DNA from: Chitinispirillales bacterium
GTDB taxonomy: Bacteria; Fibrobacterota; Chitinivibrionia; Chitinivibrionales; Chitinivibrionaceae
DNA length: 13,613 nucleotides
Assembly: GCA_031254455.1 (NCBI GenBank)
Contig: JAIRUI010000075.1
Span: 1-13,613, forward strand
Reading direction: 5' to 3'
Below, piece after piece: positions 1 to 6,419 of the stretch. Position numbers and translations under genes: made by a program. The notes beneath the pieces were generated by a model that saw only the letters and a list, made by a program, of their open reading frames with translations, did not search any database and had not been told where the DNA came from. Numbering within the stretch: the first letter of the stretch is position 1; the number at the start of each line of letters is the position of its first letter.

Positions 1-228
1 ACTGCCGATGGAAGTTACAGAAGAGGGAATCGTTACCGAAGTCAAGCCGCTGCAATAGGAAAAAGCGGAACTGCCGATGGAAGTTACAGAAGAGGGAATC
101 GTTACCGAAGTCAAGCCGCTGCAATCGTAAAAAGCGTAACTGCCGATGGAAGTTACAGAAGAGGGAATCGTTACCGAAGTCAAGCCGCTGCAATCGTAAA
201 AAGCGTAACTGCCGATAGAAGTTACCGA
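1..228 (-). repeat. 69-bp coding tandem repeat encoding 23-residue LRR units
   Basis: Units begin at 1, 70, 139 and 208 (the last is partial and diverged), an exact period of 69 bases, or 23 codons. The units at 70-138 and 139-207 are identical at the DNA level, and the unit at 1-69 differs from them at three bases near its right end. Silent positions are conserved too, which points to recent duplication or slippage rather than old protein-level repetition. The array continues past the window edge. Confidence 0.95.
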
Positions 229-441
229 ATCACCAATAACTGCTTTGGTAATACTGTTTTTATAAAAATACCATGGCGCAGTAATACTATAATTCGGCAT
301 CGCCCCCCCTCCACTAATCGTCAACGTTCCATCCGAAATACTCCACGTTAGCGGACCCGTCTTTCCGCTTTGTCCGAATACCGCCGCCACTGACACCAAC
401 ATCGCCGCCACAACGGCAAAAATTTTACTTCTATCAAACAT
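1..441 (-). CDS. BspA-like leucine-rich-repeat surface protein (N-terminal part, runs off left edge)
   Basis: This is an open frame of 147 codons from the ATG at 441-439 to the window edge with no stop, so the gene is incomplete. A signal peptide is visible at residues 1-24 (positive start, hydrophobic VVAAMLVSVAAVFGQ core). It is followed by the domain start LTWSISDGTLTISGGGAMP and then 23-residue leucine-rich repeats of the BspA/LRR_5 type, with the core SVTSIGSYAFYDCSGLTSVTIP, from about residue 70 onward. Proteins of this family are secreted or surface-exposed and are often adhesins or interaction scaffolds; no specific ligand can be read here. The start is supported by a GAGGGAG ribosome site a few bases upstream. 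Only 29 bases separate it from the upstream lipoprotein gene, so co-transcription is likely. The C-terminal anchor or sorting tail lies outside the window. Confidence 0.88.
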   Translation of the reverse strand, partial: MFDRSKIFAVVAAMLVSVAAVFGQSGKTGPLTWSISDGTLTISGGGAMPNYSITAPWYFYKNSITKAVIGDSVTSIGSYAFYDCSGLTSVTIPSSVTSIGSYAFYDCSGLTSVTIPSSVTSIGSSAFSYCSGLTSVTIPSSVTSIGS

Positions 442-470
442 ATAAACTCCCTCTCATTAATTCTTTAATA

Positions 471-1439
471 TTACAAACCCCAGCGTGCATACAAAGTTAC
501 ATTTCCCGTTACCGAATACAAAGCAAACGCGTCACCCGCCTTTGCGCCGCCCGCCGCCGCAGTAAACCACCCCTGAAATACAAAACCTTCCTTAGACGAA
601 GACGGAAGACTTACGCTTTCTCCGTATTTCGCCGGTTTGTCTGCACAACCGCTTCCACCCTGAACGTCAAATGTTATCGTGTATTCGTTAGGTATCCATT
701 GGGCGTATAGAGTTATATTGCCGCTGTGCGTATATGAAGCGTTTGCGCCGCCCGCCTTTGTTCCCCCTGTTACCGCGTCATACCAGCCGTCAAGCGTGTA
801 GTTAGCTTTACTTGTCGCAGGAAGCGTTACACTGCTTCCCGCCGCTACGGTAATCGTAGTACATGCCGTTCCGCCCTGTGCGTCAAAGGATATTCTTTGA
901 GCCCAGTGAGCGTATAAGGTTATGTCTCCGTTGAAATCTATATTCATATCTTCGTCGCCCATATAAAGCGCATCCGCGTTACCCGCTTTCGTTCCGCCGG
1001 TAATCGCGTCATACCAGCCGTCAAACACATAACCGCTTTTATTTGCTTTGGGAAGTTTTATGTTTTTGCCGTATTGTTCGGTTTTTGCAGGACAATTATC
1101 TCCGCCTTGTGTGTCAAACGATATTCTTTTTATCCAGTGAGCGTACATAGTAATACTTCCGGTAACGGTGTAACCGTCGCCGTTGTCGCCCAGAAACGCG
1201 CCGCCCAAACCTGCGTTATACCAGCCGTCAAAAGTATATTTTCTCTTGCTTGGCATCGGAAGAATTATATTTTCTCCGCTCTTCTTTGATATTGGAGGAC
1301 AATCGTCGCCCAATTGTGTGTTAAACGAAACCGTGCAGTGCGAGAAAATCGTGTAGTCTCCCTTATCGACATCCGAACAGGCGGTAAAAAACAGAACCGC
1401 TGCAATCATTACTTTTAGAAATTTGTCTTTTTTTAACAT
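471..1439 (-). CDS. Lipoprotein with four InlB-type (Flg_new) repeats
   Basis: The product is 322 residues long. The N-terminus (MLKKDKFLKVMIAAVLFFTAC) looks like a lipoprotein signal with the acylated cysteine at residue 21; the -3 residue is F rather than the usual L/V, so lipidation is probable rather than certain. The rest is four InlB B-repeat (Listeria/Bacteroides repeat) units at about residues 36-102, 105-179, 182-248 and 253-320. Each has an ISFDxQGG-like start, a GY-F-DGWY centre and an ITLYAxW end. Each repeat carries one cysteine just after the GG turn (C47, C116, C193, C265). The protein ends two residues after the last repeat, with no separate C-terminal anchor, which fits lipid anchoring at the N-terminus. 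Such repeats occur in surface and adhesin-like proteins; the binding partner is unknown. The ATG at 1439 follows an AAGGATGG ribosome site. Confidence 0.9.
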   Translation of the reverse strand: MLKKDKFLKVMIAAVLFFTACSDVDKGDYTIFSHCTVSFNTQLGDDCPPISKKSGENIILPMPSKRKYTFDGWYNAGLGGAFLGDNGDGYTVTGSITMYAHWIKRISFDTQGGDNCPAKTEQYGKNIKLPKANKSGYVFDGWYDAITGGTKAGNADALYMGDEDMNIDFNGDITLYAHWAQRISFDAQGGTACTTITVAAGSSVTLPATSKANYTLDGWYDAVTGGTKAGGANASYTHSGNITLYAQWIPNEYTITFDVQGGSGCADKPAKYGESVSLPSSSKEGFVFQGWFTAAAGGAKAGDAFALYSVTGNVTLYARWGL

Positions 1440-1518
1440 TAAGCCATCCTTAAAAAAATTAATTGTTATAAATATCCTGTAACCATTTTTCTTTTTCCAT
1501 ATCTTCCGTCTTCGTCAT
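1405..1518 (-). repeat. Leader/signal-peptide repeat, copy A (partner at 3510-3619)
   Basis: Read on the minus strand, the stretch upstream of the lipoprotein ATG (1440-1518) and its first dozen codons closely match the corresponding stretch of the glycine-rich gene. Shared landmarks are ACGGAAGATATGGAAAA, AATGGTTACAGG, ACAATTAA, a purine-rich ribosome site, and the coding segment AAATTTCTAAAAGTAATG. The copy lies between two genes and may carry a promoter or leader, but I see no convincing -35/-10 pair in it. Confidence 0.75.
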
Positions 1519-1521
1519 TGC

Positions 1522-3543
1522 TTAGATTTTAATCTTCCGCTTCAACACCGAAACACTACCCTGTTTCACATTCAGAATAAACATCCCTTTGGCAAGATTA
1601 TCCGTCTTAAGTCCTGTCGCATTCACGCCGTTTGTAGCGGTGATATTTACTCTGTTTATCAAACGTCCTTGAATATTATAAAGTTCGACTGTGTAATCTC
1701 CCGCTTTCAGATTAAGACTTATCTGTCCGTTCTTTATTCCGGCAAACGAAATAGCAGCCACTTTTTTCTCCGCAATTCTGCCGATAGGCGTCGAACCGCA
1801 TTCTTGCGGCTGATTTCCCGTAACGACGCCTGTAATCGTACCGCAGGCGATTATTGTCCCGCCGTTTGTCAGCGTCGCCCCGCCGGATATACTAAGCGTT
1901 GCACTGTCGGCTACCGTAAGCGTCGTGTTGCTCGGATTTGTAAGCGCCGCGCCGTTAGGTATGCCGAGCATGTATTTTTTCTCTATCTCAAAATCTTCTT
2001 TAAGTTCTACGTCGCCGTAAACTTTACCGATATTGCCGACAAAAAGAATACCGCCCGTTCTTTTACTTTCGTCGTAATCGTCAACTCTGTTTGTAAGGAC
2101 AATCGCGTCGCCGTTTAGCGTAAGACCGCCCGCCGCGCCGCCGTCTCCGCCGCCGATGCCCGATGCTGTAGAACTACCGCCTTTTGCTATAATATTGCCG
2201 CCGCTTATGGTAATTTCTCCACCGTTACCGTTTCTGCCGCCGCCGATGCCGGCGCCATAATAACCGCCTGTCGCCGTAACATTTCCACCAATTACAACAA
2301 CTTCTCCGCCATTACCGCCGGCGCCGCCGCCTATACCTGCATCGTAATAACCGCCTTTTGCTATAATATTGCCGCCGCTTATGGTAATTTTCTCGCCGTC
2401 GCCTCCGTATCCGCCGCCGATGCCTACGCCTGTGCCGATGGAAGTATTACCGCCATGCGCTTCAATATTTCCGCCGTTTATGGTGATTTCACCGCTATTT
2501 CCGCCTATACCGCCACCGCCGATGCCGGCGCCGCCATAGCTACCACTGCTTTTTGCCGTAATTTTTCCGCCGTTTATGATGATTTTTCCTCCATTACCGC
2601 CAAGTATGGGATTACTACCATACGAAGAAAAACCGCCGCCGCCGCCGATGCCGGCGCCCGCACCGCTTGCCGACAATACCGACTGATTAGATGTGTTGCC
2701 GCTTATCGCTTCAATATCTCCGCCATTAATAGTAATTTCTTCGCCGGCGCCGCCGGGAGCGCCGCCGCCAATACCTGCGCCGGAACCTCTACTTGATATA
2801 ATTTTTCCGTCGTTTATAACAATTTTCCCTCCACTGCCTCCAATATTATTACCATTTCCGCCACCTATACTTCCACTAATATTCCCGCCGTTTATAATAA
2901 TTTCACCACCGTTACCGCCAATGTCCCCGGCGCCGCCGCCGATGCCGGCGCCAATGAGACTAATTGTCAAAACAGTTCCACCGTTAATAGTGATTTTTCC
3001 GCCGGCGCCGCCGGCGCCACTTGAATTACCTCCTCCTCCGATAGCCGCTCCCCAGCCTCCAAATGCCGTAATATTTCCGCCGTTTATGGCGATTTCTCCG
3101 GCGTTCTCGCCGTTGTCTCCGTCTCTGCCGCCGCCTATACCCGCAGAACCTGCTAAAACGTTTACCATCAATTTACCAATATTATCGCCTGTCGATTGAG
3201 CGTATATAGTTAAAGCGTTACCTTCGCAAACTTTTATTCCGGCATCGCCGGAAGTTCCGGTAACAGATAAATCGCATCCGTCTTCAAGAATAATATGCGC
3301 CGCGCCCAAAACAGTCAGCGTAGTATTGCGCGTCAATTTCATGCTTTTGTCGATAAGGTACCATCCGTTCAGATTGTCAACCGGAGCGATATTCCACGAA
3401 TCTATTACCGTAACGTTATTTGCGCTTTTTACCGCGCCGCTTGAATCGATATATGCCACATTGTCCTGCGTATCGCTAAACGCCGCCGCTGCGGTAATCG
3501 CTATTGCCGCCATTACTTTTAGAAATTTGCCTTTATTTTGCAT
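1522..3543 (-). CDS. Secreted glycine-rich repeat (beta-helix-like) protein with type IX-like C-terminal sorting tail
   Basis: The product is 673 residues from the ATG at 3543. That start is preferred over an upstream in-frame ATG at 3588 because it has a GGAGT ribosome site and opens directly into a signal peptide (QNKGKFLKVMAAIAITAAAAFS). After about 100 residues come ten or eleven copies of a roughly 29-40 residue motif of the form AGIGGG..GGxGGxITINGGxI, extending to about residue 450. This is the regular strand-turn pattern of right-handed beta-helix or carbohydrate-binding-type surface proteins; a stacked solenoid is my inference. The last 75 residues (AISFAGIKNGQISLNLKAG onward, with YNIQGRLI and KGMFILNV and ending in KRKIKI) look like a Por/type IX secretion sorting domain. 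Function is unknown; adhesion or polysaccharide contact is plausible. Confidence 0.85.
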   Translation of the reverse strand: MQNKGKFLKVMAAIAITAAAAFSDTQDNVAYIDSSGAVKSANNVTVIDSWNIAPVDNLNGWYLIDKSMKLTRNTTLTVLGAAHIILEDGCDLSVTGTSGDAGIKVCEGNALTIYAQSTGDNIGKLMVNVLAGSAGIGGGRDGDNGENAGEIAINGGNITAFGGWGAAIGGGGNSSGAGGAGGKITINGGTVLTISLIGAGIGGGAGDIGGNGGEIIINGGNISGSIGGGNGNNIGGSGGKIVINDGKIISSRGSGAGIGGGAPGGAGEEITINGGDIEAISGNTSNQSVLSASGAGAGIGGGGGFSSYGSNPILGGNGGKIIINGGKITAKSSGSYGGAGIGGGGIGGNSGEITINGGNIEAHGGNTSIGTGVGIGGGYGGDGEKITISGGNIIAKGGYYDAGIGGGAGGNGGEVVVIGGNVTATGGYYGAGIGGGRNGNGGEITISGGNIIAKGGSSTASGIGGGDGGAAGGLTLNGDAIVLTNRVDDYDESKRTGGILFVGNIGKVYGDVELKEDFEIEKKYMLGIPNGAALTNPSNTTLTVADSATLSISGGATLTNGGTIIACGTITGVVTGNQPQECGSTPIGRIAEKKVAAISFAGIKNGQISLNLKAGDYTVELYNIQGRLINRVNITATNGVNATGLKTDNLAKGMFILNVKQGSVSVLKRKIKI
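2177..2394 (-). repeat. Near-identical DNA block repeated inside the glycine-rich gene
   Basis: A block of about 40 bases starting at 2177 recurs at 2351, exactly 174 bases (58 codons) apart, with only an end difference. Both encode the ITISGGNIIAKGG strand of the glycine-rich repeat. The silent-site identity indicates recent internal duplication of a two-motif unit. Confidence 0.8.
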
Positions 3544-3619
3544 AAAGTACTCCTTAAAATTTAATTGTTTATATAACCCTGTAACCATTTTTCTTTTCCA
3601 TATCTTCCGTTTTCGCCAT
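3510..3619 (-). repeat. Leader/signal-peptide repeat, copy B (partner at 1405-1518)
   Basis: This is the second copy of the leader duplication. It lies upstream of and into the start of the glycine-rich gene. It has one A fewer in the GGAAAAAG run and a different ribosome site (GGAGT instead of AAGGATGG). Because of the length change no common reading frame runs through both leaders, so the conservation is at DNA level. Confidence 0.75.
3549..3553 (-). promoter_or_regulatory. Ribosome binding site fixing the start of the glycine-rich gene
   Basis: GGAGT on the minus strand lies five bases before the ATG at 3543. The alternative in-frame ATG at 3588 lacks such a site and would bury the signal peptide behind 15 polar residues. 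Confidence 0.8.
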
Positions 3620-3649
3620 TGCGAGGAGCATAGCGACGAAGCGATACAG
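3617..3649. repeat. Short dispersed-type repeat (CEEHSDEAI-type element)
   Basis: The stretch cattgcgaggagcatagcga and what follows to 3649 is the kind of small semi-palindromic intergenic repeat that, when spuriously translated, gives the peptide RHCEEHSDEAIQ, a string familiar from many unrelated bacterial genomes. The ends ATTGC and GCGAT can pair with one wobble. It sits directly against the leader repeat copy B. Its copy number in this genome cannot be judged from one window. Confidence 0.6.
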
Positions 3650-3785
3650 CCTTTCTTCTAAATCGCGTGGGCGCAACACGGATTCGGATATTAACCGAAC
3701 CTAAAACATTATGAATAACGGGAAAGAGAATAAACCTTTTGTGATAAAAACAAGAAAAGGCTGCTCTGCCATAATTCATAGTTTC

Positions 3786-3949
3786 GCCAAAAATTGTGAA
3801 TTAAGCCATACCGAAAAGCAGAAGGCAGATAGGCAGAACAGCCTATATGTGTGCTTGTTGCACAATAGAGGCAGTTAGCCTTACCGCTTGTTTAGCAGAG
3901 GTATGGTTGAAAAGCAGGGATAAAATCCCCACAATTCACAATTTTTGGC
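3786..3949 (+). other. Structured element closed by a perfect 17-bp inverted repeat (candidate ncRNA, cis-regulatory RNA or MITE)
   Basis: The arms 3786-3802 and 3933-3949 are perfect 17-base complements. Nested inside are a 9-bp stem (3804-3812 with 3900-3908), a 5-bp stem (3822-3826 with 3878-3882) and three hairpins: 3829-3834/3841-3846, 3850-3854/3860-3864 and 3917-3921/3925-3929. The 9-mer gaaaagcag occurs at 3813-3821 and again at 3909-3917, just after each strand of the 9-bp stem. One pair in that stem is G-U only if the plus strand is the transcript (A-C on the other strand), which favours plus-strand RNA. No RNase P, tmRNA, SRP or 6S signature is recognisable. A miniature inverted-repeat element is the main alternative; I see no clear target-site duplication. 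Confidence 0.6.
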
Positions 3950-4102
3950 ATAGAGAAAATACTATTATGTTTTTTGATAAAACAAAAATTTATTTTTTTC
4001 TATACTTTTAAGATTAAATACGCCGCAAATTTGAAAAAATCCTATACTATTATATGGCAAAACGTACTTTACATGAAAATTTATACGTTTATGGAGTAAT
4101 TT

Positions 4103-4498
4103 ATGAAAATTTTAATGTTTATTTTGGCTGCGGCGGCGATTTTATTTGCGCAGGACGATGCAATGCAGCCGAATTCGGGAATGACGAGTTTGATACCGAT
4201 GATGGTTTTGTTTTTTGTGGTGATTTATTTCTTTATGATTAGACCGGAACAAAAAAAGCAAAAAGAATTGGATAAAATGAGAAGCGCGCTCAAAAAGGGC
4301 GACGAGGTCGTAACTATCGGCGGAATATGCGGAACGGTGTATAAGATTTTGGATAAAAAAGTCGTTATAAAAATCGACGAAAAGGCTATGATGACGGTTC
4401 TTACCGCCTCAATCGCCAATATAAACTCCGCAAAAGAAGAGCAGCCTGAAGACAAAAAGACGGAAAAAGATGAAAAAATGCAAAAAACCGACAAATAA
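4103..4498 (+). CDS. yajC: Preprotein translocase accessory subunit YajC
   Basis: The product is 131 residues. YajC is a small inner-membrane protein that associates with SecDF at the SecYEG channel. The family pattern is clear: one membrane helix at about residues 28-46 ending in FMIRPEQKKQKE, then the conserved cytoplasmic core (MRSALKKGDEVVTIGGICGTVYKI, residues 59-82) and a strand DKKVVIKIDEKAMMTVLTASI. An extra hydrophobic N-terminus (residues 1-16, MKILMFILAAAAILFAQ) looks like a cleavable signal peptide, and the last 20 residues are Lys/Glu-rich. The ATG at 4103 follows a GGAG ribosome site; the 62-residue frame beginning at 4054 is a shadow. The def gene follows after 11 bases, so a yajC-def-spoIID-like operon is likely. 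Confidence 0.93.
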   Translation: MKILMFILAAAAILFAQDDAMQPNSGMTSLIPMMVLFFVVIYFFMIRPEQKKQKELDKMRSALKKGDEVVTIGGICGTVYKILDKKVVIKIDEKAMMTVLTASIANINSAKEEQPEDKKTEKDEKMQKTDK

Positions 4499-4509
4499 GG
4501 AAATTCCGG

Positions 4510-5022
4510 ATGGCGGATAAACTTGAAATATACGGTTCAAAAACTCTTCGTCAAAAATCCAAAGAAGTAAATTCGTTTGACGAAACCCTTATAGAATTCG
4601 GGAATAAATTGAGAAAGCTTATGTACGAGTACGACGGCGTAGGAATTGCCGCCCCTCAGATAGGAAAGTTAATTCGCGTCATAGCGGTAGATATTCCCAA
4701 TACCGAAAAAGAGTCGGTCGTTTTGGTAAACCCTAAAATTATTTGGACGTCTCAAGAAACGCAAACCGATAGCGAAGGATGTCTCAGCATTCCCGATATA
4801 AGAGCGGCGGTCAATCGTCCGCTGTCGATTTCCGTGAGTGCGTTTTCAACAAACGGCGAACAAATTTCGCTTGAAAAAATTTCCGGTTTTTTCGCTCGTA
4901 TAATTCAGCATGAAATGGATCATTTGGATGGAATTTTGTTTACCGATAAAATCGATCCTTTGAAAAGAGCCCTGCTTTTAAGCAAACTAAAAAAAATCGC
5001 GAAAGAGCGTAAATCTAAATGA
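4510..5022 (+). CDS. def: Peptide deformylase
   Basis: The product is 170 residues, the normal length. It removes the N-formyl group from nascent proteins, using a metal ion (usually Fe2+) in the cytoplasm at the ribosome exit. All three catalytic motifs are present: GVGIAAPQ (residues 43-50, motif 1), EGCLS (89-93, with the metal-ligand Cys91) and HEMDH (134-138, two His ligands and the catalytic Glu135). Nothing in the sequence suggests inactivation. The ATG follows an AAGGA-containing stretch close to the yajC stop. The stop overlaps the next start by four bases (ATGA), which implies translational coupling with the lytic-protein gene. Confidence 0.96.
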   Translation: MADKLEIYGSKTLRQKSKEVNSFDETLIEFGNKLRKLMYEYDGVGIAAPQIGKLIRVIAVDIPNTEKESVVLVNPKIIWTSQETQTDSEGCLSIPDIRAAVNRPLSISVSAFSTNGEQISLEKISGFFARIIQHEMDHLDGILFTDKIDPLKRALLLSKLKKIAKERKSK

Positions 5023-6419
5023 AGTGCAAAATTTTTTTATTTATTTTACTTTTTCTTTTATCGGGCGGCTTAACTAAAACCGCCGTAGCGGCGCGAATCT
5101 CAAGATCGGCCGATCTTAAAAAAGTAGAAAACGTCGATGCCGACGATACAAAAAATAACGTTGACGAACAAAGTCCTACGGATACCGTTTCGGCTTCAGA
5201 CAATACAGACGATTTGATGGAAAGAAACGTAATATTATACCCGCTCGCCGATTCAGTCATAAATTCTCCGCGAAAAGTAAGAGTATTATTGAATAAAAAT
5301 ATATTTTCAAAGAATATTTTCGTTTACGGAAAAATTAAAGTATCGTCACAATCAGTCAATATAAATATTTCACAAGGGTCGCTTCGCTTTTCTACTATCG
5401 ATGAAAACAGCGTTCAAATTTCAGCGCACGGACGTTCGGCGCAAGTCGCACTCCCCTGCACTCTTTCTTTTGTTTCCGTAACAAACGTTTTTTCGTACGA
5501 CGCAAAAGAATATAGAGGAAATATTATCTTTACAGGCGGTAAAAACGGTATATCCGTTATAAACGTTATTAACGTCGAAGATTATCTTCGAGGCGTCGTT
5601 CCTCTTGAAATCGGAGTACGCGGCGAGCAGGAATTTGAAGCGTTGAAAGCGCAGGCGATCGCCGCAAGAACCTACACGCTTTCAAAAATCATATACGGCA
5701 AAGATAAAGAATTTGACTTGTTGCCGACAACCGCCGATCAGGTTTACGGCGGAGTGAATTGCGAATATGCGCTTTCCGACAAGGCGATTAAAGAAACGCA
5801 AGGAATCGTAATAGTAAAAGACGACGCCGCGCTTTTAGAAACTTATTATCATTCGACCTGCGCGGGAAAAACCTCGGCGATAGACGAAGTTTGGAACAGC
5901 GCGCCAAACGCTTCTTTGATTTCAAGAACCGATTTACGCCCAAACGGCGCGCCTTACTGCGGAAATTCAAATTCGTATTCTTGGAAAGAAACGTGGACGA
6001 TAAATCAATTTTCGCAAATTCTGAAAAAATATTCAAAATTATCAAACGAAAAGCCGTTTGACGGAACTGTAAAATCGGTTTTTGTAGTTTCAAGAAGCGA
6101 GAGCGGAAGAATATACGATTTGGCTGTCGTATCAGAAAAGGGAACTTTCCATTACGGAAAAGATAAAATACGCTTTATTTTAAGACGTCCGACAAAAGAA
6201 GAAGAAATTTTGAGAAGCGCGAACTTTAACATAAAAATGGAAAACAATCATATATACGCCGCCGGATACGGATACGGACACGGAATAGGAATGTGCCAAA
6301 CAGGGGCTATAGAGCGAGCGCGAGCGGGACAAAATTACGAAGAAATTTTGAGAGCGTATTACAACGATATCAAATTTTCAACATGGGACGAAGTCGTTAT
6401 ATCCACTTGCGCTTTCTGA
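5019..6419 (+). CDS. SpoIID/LytB-domain peptidoglycan lytic protein
   Basis: The product is 466 residues with a signal peptide at about 1-25. Residues 30-165 form a less conserved region with beta-rich character. The SpoIID core runs from about 175: INVEDYLRGVVPLEIG with Glu197 at the place of the catalytic acid of SpoIID, FEALKAQAIAARTYTL, DQVYGG, YHSTCAGKT, and a C-terminal YGHGIGMCQTGAIERA segment. SpoIID enzymes are lytic transglycosylases that cut glycan strands, preferring strands stripped of peptides. This organism shows no other sign of sporulation here, so a role in envelope remodelling or division is more likely, as in other non-sporulating members. It is coupled to def by an ATGA overlap. 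Its 3' end overlaps the convergent corA-type gene by 23 bases. Confidence 0.9.
   Translation: MKCKIFLFILLFLLSGGLTKTAVAARISRSADLKKVENVDADDTKNNVDEQSPTDTVSASDNTDDLMERNVILYPLADSVINSPRKVRVLLNKNIFSKNIFVYGKIKVSSQSVNINISQGSLRFSTIDENSVQISAHGRSAQVALPCTLSFVSVTNVFSYDAKEYRGNIIFTGGKNGISVINVINVEDYLRGVVPLEIGVRGEQEFEALKAQAIAARTYTLSKIIYGKDKEFDLLPTTADQVYGGVNCEYALSDKAIKETQGIVIVKDDAALLETYYHSTCAGKTSAIDEVWNSAPNASLISRTDLRPNGAPYCGNSNSYSWKETWTINQFSQILKKYSKLSNEKPFDGTVKSVFVVSRSESGRIYDLAVVSEKGTFHYGKDKIRFILRRPTKEEEILRSANFNIKMENNHIYAAGYGYGHGIGMCQTGAIERARAGQNYEEILRAYYNDIKFSTWDEVVISTCAF

Larger units (their letters stand above)
3589..4102. other. Long intergenic region between divergent genes
   Basis: This 514-base stretch separates the minus-strand surface-protein island from the plus-strand yajC group. 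It contains the rest of leader repeat copy B, the short dispersed-type repeat (3617-3649) and the structured element (3786-3949), then an AT-rich segment with -10-like hexamers TATACT at 4001-4006 and near 4043-4053, suitable for yajC transcription but without a well-spaced -35. Short open frames here have no recognisable protein content, and I regard them as chance. Confidence 0.7.

Noticed and set aside
1..228. CRISPR-like array at the left edge
   Set aside because: The repeats are contiguous without spacers, in frame with a signal-peptide protein, and encode LRR units.
2693..3199. Proline-rich 168-residue frame on the plus strand
   Set aside because: It is the antisense shadow of the glycine-rich gene (GGC/GCC symmetry produces Pro runs), with no start signal or domain.
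3561..3779. 72-residue minus-strand frame through the leader repeat
   Set aside because: It contains the translated dispersed repeat and ends in a stretch whose frame is not kept in the other leader copy, so it is probably non-coding.
3786..3949. 6S RNA or retron msr/msd assignment for the structured element
   Set aside because: The branched fold does not resemble the long rod of 6S RNA, and no reverse transcriptase gene lies nearby.
4054..4242. 62-residue plus-strand frame overlapping the start of yajC
   Set aside because: It is out of frame with YajC and has no family features; the yajC frame has the ribosome site and full domain.
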